NCBI GenBank assembly: GCA_027486075.1
Contig: JAIXPU010000054.1
Coordinates: 1 to 25,417 of the forward strand
Direction of reading: 5' to 3'
Source: Streptomycetaceae bacterium
GTDB taxonomy: Bacteria > Actinomycetota > Actinomycetes > Nanopelagicales > Nanopelagicaceae
DNA: 25,417 nucleotides
The notes beneath the pieces were generated by a model. That model was not told the origin of the DNA. It was given only the letters and a program-made list of their open reading frames with translations, and did not search any database. How positions within the stretch are numbered: the first letter of the stretch is position 1; every line of letters starts with the position of its first letter. The position numbers and the translations under genes are program-made. Positions 20,557 to 25,417 of this stretch are shown in pieces.

Positions 20557-21804
20557 ATGGATTCTGGGGCGGGCTTCTCTTTCAAAATTAGCCATGCCCC
20601 AGATAAAGGGCTCGCTCGTGTAGGAACAATCTCAACTCCTCATGGCGATATTCAGACTCCCGCCTTTATTCCTGTCGGAACGAAGGCAAATGTAAAGACA
20701 GTTCTTCCTGAGGCGATGGAAGATCTGGGAGCGCAAGCGCTGCTCGCCAATGCGTATCACCTGTACTTGCAACCTGGCCCTGATGTACTCGATGAAGCAG
20801 GTGGGCTTGGCGCATTTATGAATTGGAATAAGCCGACCTTCACAGATAGCGGCGGCTTTCAAGTCTTATCGCTGGGAGTTGGCTTTAAAAAGGTCCTTGC
20901 CATGGATGCGCAGACTTTTCGCTCCGATCAAGTTATTGCCAAGAATAAAGAGCGACTTGCCCATGTTGACGATGAAGGCGTGACTTTTAAGAGCCACCTT
21001 GATGGATCTATGCATCGCTTTACAGCAGAAGTTTCCATGCAGATTCAACATAAATTAGGCGCCGACATTATGTTCGCCTTCGATGAGTGCACAACGTTGC
21101 ATAACACTCGCCCTTATCAAGAGTTGGCAATGCAGCGCACCTACGACTGGGCCATCCGCTGCCTCGATGAACATGCGCGTCTGACCGAGGCGCGAGTAGG
21201 AAAGCCTTATCAGGCGCTCTTTGGCGTCATCCAGGGAGCTCAGTATGAAGATCTACGCAAGAAAGCTGCCTCAGATTTAGGTTCGATGACAACTTCTGGA
21301 ATTGCATTTGATGGATTCGGAATAGGGGGCGCGCTCGATAAAGGCTCTCTCGGCACCATTGTCGGATGGGTTAACTCAACGCTTCCTCAAGAAAAACCCA
21401 AGCATCTACTTGGTATCGGCGCCCCAGAAGATTTCTTTATCGCAGTTGAAAACGGGGTCGATACCTTCGATTGCGTGCTGGCCTCACGTATTGCCCGAAC
21501 CAGCGCGGTCTACACAATGTCAGGGCGCTTTAACGTCTCTAATCAACCTTATATTCGTGACTTTAATCCGATCGATGATGAGTGCGACTGCTATACCTGC
21601 ACCAACTACACCCGCGCTTATCTATGCCACTTATTCCGCAGCAAAGAGATGCTCGCTGGCACTCTGGCAACAATTCACAACGAAAGATTTATCGTCAGGT
21701 TAGTAGATCAGATTAGGCAATCGATCATTGATGGCAATTTCTACGATATGAAAACTGACTTCTTAGGCAGATACGCTCATAAATCTGGACAATCACGCGA
21801 TTAA
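20557..21804 (+). CDS. tgt: tRNA-guanine transglycosylase
   Basis: Exchanges guanine 34 in the anticodon of Asp, Asn, His and Tyr tRNAs for a 7-deazaguanine base on the way to queuosine. In 415 residues: Asp97 in Thr-Asp-Ser-Gly-Gly-Phe-Gln-Val, the substrate pocket Phe-Asp-Glu-Cys-Thr-Thr at 175-180, the nucleophile Asp305 in Asp-Thr-Phe-Asp-Cys-Val followed by Ser-Arg-Ile-Ala-Arg, and a zinc site Cys343, Cys345, Cys348, His374. The segment 253-263 reads Gly-Phe-Gly-Ile-Gly-Gly-Ala-Leu-Asp-Lys-Gly, where many bacterial enzymes have Gly-Gly-Leu-Ala/Ser-Val-Gly-Glu. No ribosome binding site precedes the ATG. No other queuosine gene lies in the window, so the base could be salvaged or made elsewhere. 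It ends 7 bases before convergent zwf. Confidence 0.95.
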   Translation: MDSGAGFSFKISHAPDKGLARVGTISTPHGDIQTPAFIPVGTKANVKTVLPEAMEDLGAQALLANAYHLYLQPGPDVLDEAGGLGAFMNWNKPTFTDSGGFQVLSLGVGFKKVLAMDAQTFRSDQVIAKNKERLAHVDDEGVTFKSHLDGSMHRFTAEVSMQIQHKLGADIMFAFDECTTLHNTRPYQELAMQRTYDWAIRCLDEHARLTEARVGKPYQALFGVIQGAQYEDLRKKAASDLGSMTTSGIAFDGFGIGGALDKGSLGTIVGWVNSTLPQEKPKHLLGIGAPEDFFIAVENGVDTFDCVLASRIARTSAVYTMSGRFNVSNQPYIRDFNPIDDECDCYTCTNYTRAYLCHLFRSKEMLAGTLATIHNERFIVRLVDQIRQSIIDGNFYDMKTDFLGRYAHKSGQSRD

Positions 21805-21811
21805 CTTCAAG

Positions 21812-23200
21812 TTAGTGATGTAAGTCTTTTAGCTTCTCTGCTTCACTTCCAACGGGTGACCATCCGCCCGGCACCAAAAGTTGCGCAGATTCTGGACCCC
21901 AAGTGCCCGCTTCATAACTTTCTGCCGCATTTGGATTCTTCAAGAGATCTTCAAGGATCTGCCATGAATGAAGCACCGCATCAATTCGGGTAAATCTAAA
22001 GTGATCGCCCAACATGGCAGCGCGCAATAAACGCTCGTATGGTCCTTGGCGATCTCCAAATTCTGCGACAAACTCAACAGAGAGATCAACAGTTTCAGTA
22101 ATTAACTTGGTGCCAGGCTTCTTTGCTTGAAGTGAAATATCCACGCCATCTTTTGCACCCAATCTAAAGCGCACCTGGTTTGAAGCTCCGCTTCCAAAGA
22201 GCGCACGTGGTGGTTGCTTAAATTCAACGATGACTTCAAGAACTGTTTCGGCTAACTTCTTGCCGGTACGTAAGTAAATCGGCACGCCAGCCCAGCGCCA
22301 GTTATCGATAAACAACTTCATGGCAACAAAGGTTTCGGTATCTGAACCTTCTGCAACGCCGGCTTCATCGAGATAACCTTCAAATTGGCCGCGAACCACA
22401 TCATTTTTGTTGATATCGCGAATTGCAGAGAGCACCTTGATCTTCTCATTCTGCATCGCTTCAGAGCCCATATCGATAGGTGGCTCCATCGTTAGCATGG
22501 TGAGCACCTGCAAAATGTGATTCTGCAGAACATCTCGGGTTGCACCTACGCCGTCGTAGAACTTGCCACGGCCTTCGATTCCAAAACTTTCTGCCATCGT
22601 GATTTGAATATTAGATACATAGTTGCGATTCCATACTGGCTCAAAGAGCGTGTTGGCAAAGCGGAAAACAAGTAAGTCTTCGACAGCTTCTTTGCCTAGG
22701 TAATGATCGATGCGATAAATCTGTTCTTCTGGCAAGATCTTCTTGAGTTCAGCATCAAGCGCCTTTGCACTTTGCAGATCGCGACCAAAAGGCTTCTCGA
22801 CAACCACGCGGGCGCGGCGTGTGATTCCAACTAGCGCAAGCGCTTCGGTGATGCGAGCAAAGTATTCAGGAGCAATCGCCAAATAAATAACTGGGAGTTT
22901 GAAATCCTTGAGCGCTTCAGCGAGTGCCACAAAAGTTTGTGGATCTTCATAGTCGCCAACGATGAGCTTGATTTCGCCAAGTAGCTTAGACAAAGCAGCT
23001 TCATTTACATCGGGCTTGCGAGCACGTACTGCGCTTTCTACATTCTCTTTAAATACTTCCTGGGTCCATTTTGAAGATGCTACGCCTACGATTGGTATGT
23101 CGAGTTCGCCTAAATCTTCTAGGTCATAGAGCGCAGGAAAGAGCTTCTTCTTCGCTAAATCACCTGTTGCACCGAAGAGAACGAGTGCATCAGCTTTCAT
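21812..23200 (-). CDS. zwf: Glucose-6-phosphate 1-dehydrogenase
   Basis: Oxidises glucose 6-phosphate to 6-phosphogluconolactone, the entry to the oxidative pentose phosphate pathway and a main NADPH source. In 462 residues: the dinucleotide-binding motif Gly-Ala-Thr-Gly-Asp-Leu-Ala-Lys-Lys-Lys at 10-19, Glu-Lys-Pro-Phe-Gly at 135-139, the substrate signature Arg-Ile-Asp-His-Tyr-Leu-Gly-Lys-Glu at 163-171 and catalytic His228 in Gln-Asn-His-Ile-Leu-Gln. The ATG overlaps the gnd stop by four bases and is preceded by AGGAAA within the gnd end, so translation is coupled. It is last in the pgl-gnd-zwf cluster. The partner protein OpcA, usual beside zwf in many actinobacteria, is not present here. 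Confidence 0.97.
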   Translation of the reverse strand: MKADALVLFGATGDLAKKKLFPALYDLEDLGELDIPIVGVASSKWTQEVFKENVESAVRARKPDVNEAALSKLLGEIKLIVGDYEDPQTFVALAEALKDFKLPVIYLAIAPEYFARITEALALVGITRRARVVVEKPFGRDLQSAKALDAELKKILPEEQIYRIDHYLGKEAVEDLLVFRFANTLFEPVWNRNYVSNIQITMAESFGIEGRGKFYDGVGATRDVLQNHILQVLTMLTMEPPIDMGSEAMQNEKIKVLSAIRDINKNDVVRGQFEGYLDEAGVAEGSDTETFVAMKLFIDNWRWAGVPIYLRTGKKLAETVLEVIVEFKQPPRALFGSGASNQVRFRLGAKDGVDISLQAKKPGTKLITETVDLSVEFVAEFGDRQGPYERLLRAAMLGDHFRFTRIDAVLHSWQILEDLLKNPNAAESYEAGTWGPESAQLLVPGGWSPVGSEAEKLKDLHH

Positions 23201-24180
23201 TTATTTCCTGCCTGAGGCTTTTCGTTGTGGCCGCCAAACTTGTAACGCATCGCGCTCAAAACGCGGTTGGCAAACTCATCATTGTTGCGGGATGCAAAGC
23301 GCGCATATAAAGATGCACTCAATACATGAGCTGGGATTCCCGCCTCAATTGCTGCTTGCACAGTCCAGCGACCTTCGCCGCTATCGCTCACTTGGGTTGA
23401 ATATTCAGTAAGTTCTTCTGATTCAACGAGCGCTTGCGCGGTCAGATCGAGCAGCCACGAAGCAACTACGCTGCCACGTCGCCATACTTCTGTAATCGCT
23501 GGGATATCTAAATCGTATGCAGGGTTCATCTCATCAGCGGCTTCAAAGATTGCCAGCCCTTCAGCGAAAGCTGCCATCATTCCGTATTCAATTCCATTGT
23601 GAATCATCTTCACGAAATGTCCAGCTCCTACAGGGCCACAGTGCAGGTATCCATACTCTGCTTGTGTTGGTTCGCCTGTGCGACCGGGAGTGCGCTCCGC
23701 TGATTCAACTCCTGGGCAGAGCGCTTTAAAGATTGGATCGAGCGCCTTTACAACAGCCTTATCTCCGCCGATCATGAGCGAATATCCGCGCTCGAGTCCG
23801 TAAACACCACCAGAAGTTCCAACATCGACAAAGTGAATTCCCTTTGCCTTTAAAAGTTCTGCATTTTTCAAGTCATTTTTGTAATAACTATTTCCGCCAT
23901 CAATGATGGTGTCGCCCGCAGATAAGTGCTCAGCCATGGCAGCAATCGTTGAATCAGTGACAGCAGCCGGAACCATGATCCAGACTGTGCGGGGCGTGGA
24001 AAGCTTTGCGGCGAGTTCTGCCATATCGGCTGCGCCAATAGAACCTTCTGAAGCAAGCGCCTTTACTGCATCAGGGCTAACGTCATAGACAACAGATGTG
24101 ATGTTGTGGCGGGCAAGGCGTCTGACGATATTGGCGCCCATGCGTCCAAGACCGACCATTCCAAAATTGGTTGTTGTCAT
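23197..24180 (-). CDS. gnd: 6-phosphogluconate dehydrogenase, short form
   Basis: Oxidatively decarboxylates 6-phosphogluconate to ribulose 5-phosphate. At 327 residues it is the short GntZ/YqeC-like form, missing the second half of the all-helical domain found in the roughly 470-residue enzymes. Gly-Leu-Gly-Arg-Met-Gly at 10-15 binds the dinucleotide; Asp33 at the end of the second strand (Val-Tyr-Asp-Val-Ser), in place of the Asn-Arg-Thr seen in NADP enzymes, suggests NAD preference. Gly-Thr-Ser-Gly-Gly (121-125), Lys191 and Asn195 (Val-Lys-Met-Ile-His-Asn-Gly-Ile-Glu-Tyr) form the active site. It overlaps zwf by four bases. A perfect palindrome lies 27 bases before its ATG. Confidence 0.95.
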   Translation of the reverse strand: MTTTNFGMVGLGRMGANIVRRLARHNITSVVYDVSPDAVKALASEGSIGAADMAELAAKLSTPRTVWIMVPAAVTDSTIAAMAEHLSAGDTIIDGGNSYYKNDLKNAELLKAKGIHFVDVGTSGGVYGLERGYSLMIGGDKAVVKALDPIFKALCPGVESAERTPGRTGEPTQAEYGYLHCGPVGAGHFVKMIHNGIEYGMMAAFAEGLAIFEAADEMNPAYDLDIPAITEVWRRGSVVASWLLDLTAQALVESEELTEYSTQVSDSGEGRWTVQAAIEAGIPAHVLSASLYARFASRNNDEFANRVLSAMRYKFGGHNEKPQAGNK

Positions 24181-24207
24181 GAAAGTGCCTATTCGCTTAA
24201 AAAGACG

Positions 24208-24233
24208 CTCAACGTTGAGGCCCTTAGTCTATA
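24208..24233 (-). promoter_or_regulatory. Promoter and palindromic operator candidate of gnd-zwf
   Basis: On the minus strand TATAGA/TAGACT (24233-24226) is a good -10 candidate. The perfect 12-base palindrome CTCAACGTTGAG (24208-24219) covers the expected start point and first transcribed bases, a typical repressor position. It lies in the 97-base gap between pgl and gnd. No convincing -35 was seen. Confidence 0.5.
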
Positions 24234-24277
24234 TGAGCCAATGCTCTTCCCTGAAATTCTGCAGAAATTACGGAGTT

Positions 24278-25009
24278 TTACTCTGAGAAAAAGGCTTCTG
24301 TATCGACAATCAGACGAGTATGAGAATTTCCTCGAACATAACTTGCAGGTATCGAGAGATCACCTTCAATAATCTTCGTAACTGCTTCAGCTTTGCTCTC
24401 CCCCGCAGCAACAATCCAGACTTCTTGCGCACAATTAATCATTGACATCGTAAATGAAATTCGCTCTGCAGGTGGTTTCGGTGAATCTGTGATTGCGATT
24501 ATCCGACGTTGATCATCAATATCTGTCATTCCTGGAAAGAGTGAAGCAACATGGCCATCAGGTCCTAGTCCAAGTACATTCAAATCAATATCAACGTTCT
24601 CGAGCGCCAACGCATAATCGTTAGCTGCTTCCTGCACGCTCTTGGCCTTATCGCTTGCTAACCCTTCATGGATGCTGATCTGCAGATTCTTCACGCTCTC
24701 ATGAAAGGGAAAAGCATTTCTTTCTACGCTATCGGCTGCAACAAATCTCTCATCGCTCCACCAAATGTGGAGCCCCTTGAAGGCATCTAAATCGGCATTG
24801 AATTCATGCACTAGCGCTTCGGAAATTTGAACGCCAAGCGTTCCGCCAGTGAGCACCAAATGGAATTGGCTCTTGAGTTTGAGCCCCTTCTCAATAGCGG
24901 CCAAAATCTGAACTGTTACCTCCTGAGATAATTCGGCAGCATCTGCATACAAAGTCAGATCTAATTCATCATCGATATCGCCGACAATTGCATCGAAGTC
25001 ATCACTCAT
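24278..25009 (-). CDS. pgl: 6-phosphogluconolactonase
   Basis: Hydrolyses 6-phosphogluconolactone between the zwf and gnd steps. From ATG 25009 it has 243 residues, the usual length. Motifs: Leu-Thr-Gly-Gly-Thr-Leu-Gly at 53-59, Trp-Trp-Ser-Asp-Glu-Arg-Phe-Val at 83-90 and Gly-Leu-Gly-Pro-Asp-Gly-His-Val-Ala-Ser-Leu-Phe-Pro-Gly at 147-160, all diagnostic. The frame is open 31 codons further upstream, but that part overlaps the acetyltransferase gene and has no family similarity. With ATG 25009 the overlap with the acetyltransferase stop is only 8 bases. A short GGGG precedes the start. The 97-base gap to gnd suggests the two may be transcribed separately. Confidence 0.94.
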   Translation of the reverse strand: MSDDFDAIVGDIDDELDLTLYADAAELSQEVTVQILAAIEKGLKLKSQFHLVLTGGTLGVQISEALVHEFNADLDAFKGLHIWWSDERFVAADSVERNAFPFHESVKNLQISIHEGLASDKAKSVQEAANDYALALENVDIDLNVLGLGPDGHVASLFPGMTDIDDQRRIIAITDSPKPPAERISFTMSMINCAQEVWIVAAGESKAEAVTKIIEGDLSIPASYVRGNSHTRLIVDTEAFFSE

Positions 25010-25417
25010 TGCGGCCCCATCTCTTTGATAACTCAACTGCGCTGATCTCGTAGATATCTTCTGGTCCATCGATGTCATCCATCTGCTGACCTTTAAAGTC
25101 AAAGCCGAAGTATTTAATCACCGCGATAGATGGCAGATTATCTGGACTTACTGTGTATCTCAAGGTTCGAACTTCTGGAAAACTCACAGCCCACCGCCAC
25201 ATCAATAGCAAAGCCTCTTTGGCATAACCCTTACCCTGAAAGGCAGGTTCAATTTCTAGGCCAATCTCAATCATTCCCTCGCTATCGGGTGCGCCATGGA
25301 AGCTGGTGCTTCCAATAATTTCTCGGTTTTCTTTGAGAACGATAAATCTGACAAACCACTTGTTCAGTTTTGGGTCAACCTTTACCTGCGGCACACGCCA
25401 GGCAAGTGGCCCAGAAT
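25002..25417 (-). CDS. GNAT-family N-acetyltransferase (5' end outside window)
   Basis: The frame stays open to the right edge and the residues before the internal GTG at 25394 (Gly-Pro-Leu-Ala-Trp-Arg-Val) fit the family, so the N-terminus is cut off by the window rather than starting at 25394. The visible 138 codons hold the acetyl-CoA-binding motif Gln-Gly-Lys-Gly-Tyr-Ala-Lys-Glu-Ala, preceded by Glu-Ile-Gly-Leu-Glu-Ile-Glu-Pro, and a Val-Ser-Pro-Asp-Asn-Leu-Pro-Ser-Ile segment followed by Phe-Gly-Phe, typical of acetyltransferases that modify small molecules or ribosomal protein N-termini (RimJ-like). The acceptor is unknown. It overlaps pgl by 8 bases, so the two are coupled. Confidence 0.88.
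   Translation of the reverse strand, partial: SGPLAWRVPQVKVDPKLNKWFVRFIVLKENREIIGSTSFHGAPDSEGMIEIGLEIEPAFQGKGYAKEALLLMWRWAVSFPEVRTLRYTVSPDNLPSIAVIKYFGFDFKGQQMDDIDGPEDIYEISAVELSKRWGRNE

Noticed and set aside
24918..25102. Longer start of pgl, 31 codons upstream
   Set aside because: The extension overlaps the acetyltransferase gene by about 100 bases and has no resemblance to the lactonase family; ATG 25009 gives the normal length.

Overview
The window looks like chromosome of a small-genome freshwater actinobacterium, most likely acI/Nanopelagicales (Ca. Planktophila or Nanopelagicus type) or a close relative. The reasons are a heliorhodopsin of the type first found on freshwater actinobacterial DNA, a leucine leader peptide of actinobacterial style in front of leuA, very tight gene packing, several start codons lying 6 to 12 bases after a -10-like hexamer (leaderless style), peptide and amino-acid uptake genes, and base composition that is only moderate in GC by eye. 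The assignment is an inference; no rRNA or marker gene is present. No tRNA, rRNA, CRISPR, insertion sequence or prophage gene was seen, and no gene-free stretch exceeds about 205 bases.

Layout. 1-6513 (minus): nadE, glnA, heliorhodopsin, a leucine leader peptide with attenuator, leuA, recO, and the first codons of a further gene (probably uppS). 6597-8696 (plus): panB and an exporter-like MFS protein. 8697-9338: an AT-rich leader, a lysine/alanine/proline repeat protein of histone H1-like composition, and a strong bidirectional terminator. 9339-11852: marR and an M13 metallopeptidase transcribed divergently from a shared promoter/operator. 11880-17819 (minus): a complete peptide ABC importer in the unusual order permease C, binding protein, permease B, ATPase D, ATPase F. 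17891-18421 (plus): a small lipoprotein. 18435-20522 (minus): an alpha/beta hydrolase directly abutting an MFS transporter. 20557-21804 (plus): tgt. 21812-25417 (minus): GNAT acetyltransferase (cut by the window edge), pgl, gnd, zwf, which is the oxidative pentose phosphate branch.

The most interesting unit is nadE-glnA-heliorhodopsin. Heliorhodopsin is a light-sensing, apparently non-pumping rhodopsin family; here it sits 36 bases behind a glutamine synthetase of the non-adenylylated GlnA2/GSI-alpha type, and glutamine-dependent NAD synthetase lies 34 bases before glnA. I recall a published report that an actinobacterial heliorhodopsin binds and stimulates glutamine synthetase, so the arrangement may be the genetic basis of light-tuned nitrogen assimilation. 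The glutamine synthetase also appears to lack the loop that in relatives corresponds to the adenylylation loop, and a GTAAC-N6-GTAAC repeat resembling a GlnR box lies just before it.

Other regulatory structure includes the leuA attenuator with two mutually exclusive stems and a segment complementary to the leuA ribosome binding site; palindromes before the peptide-binding protein gene and before gnd; a MarR-type operator; and three divergent intergenic regions in which -10 elements for the two directions overlap.
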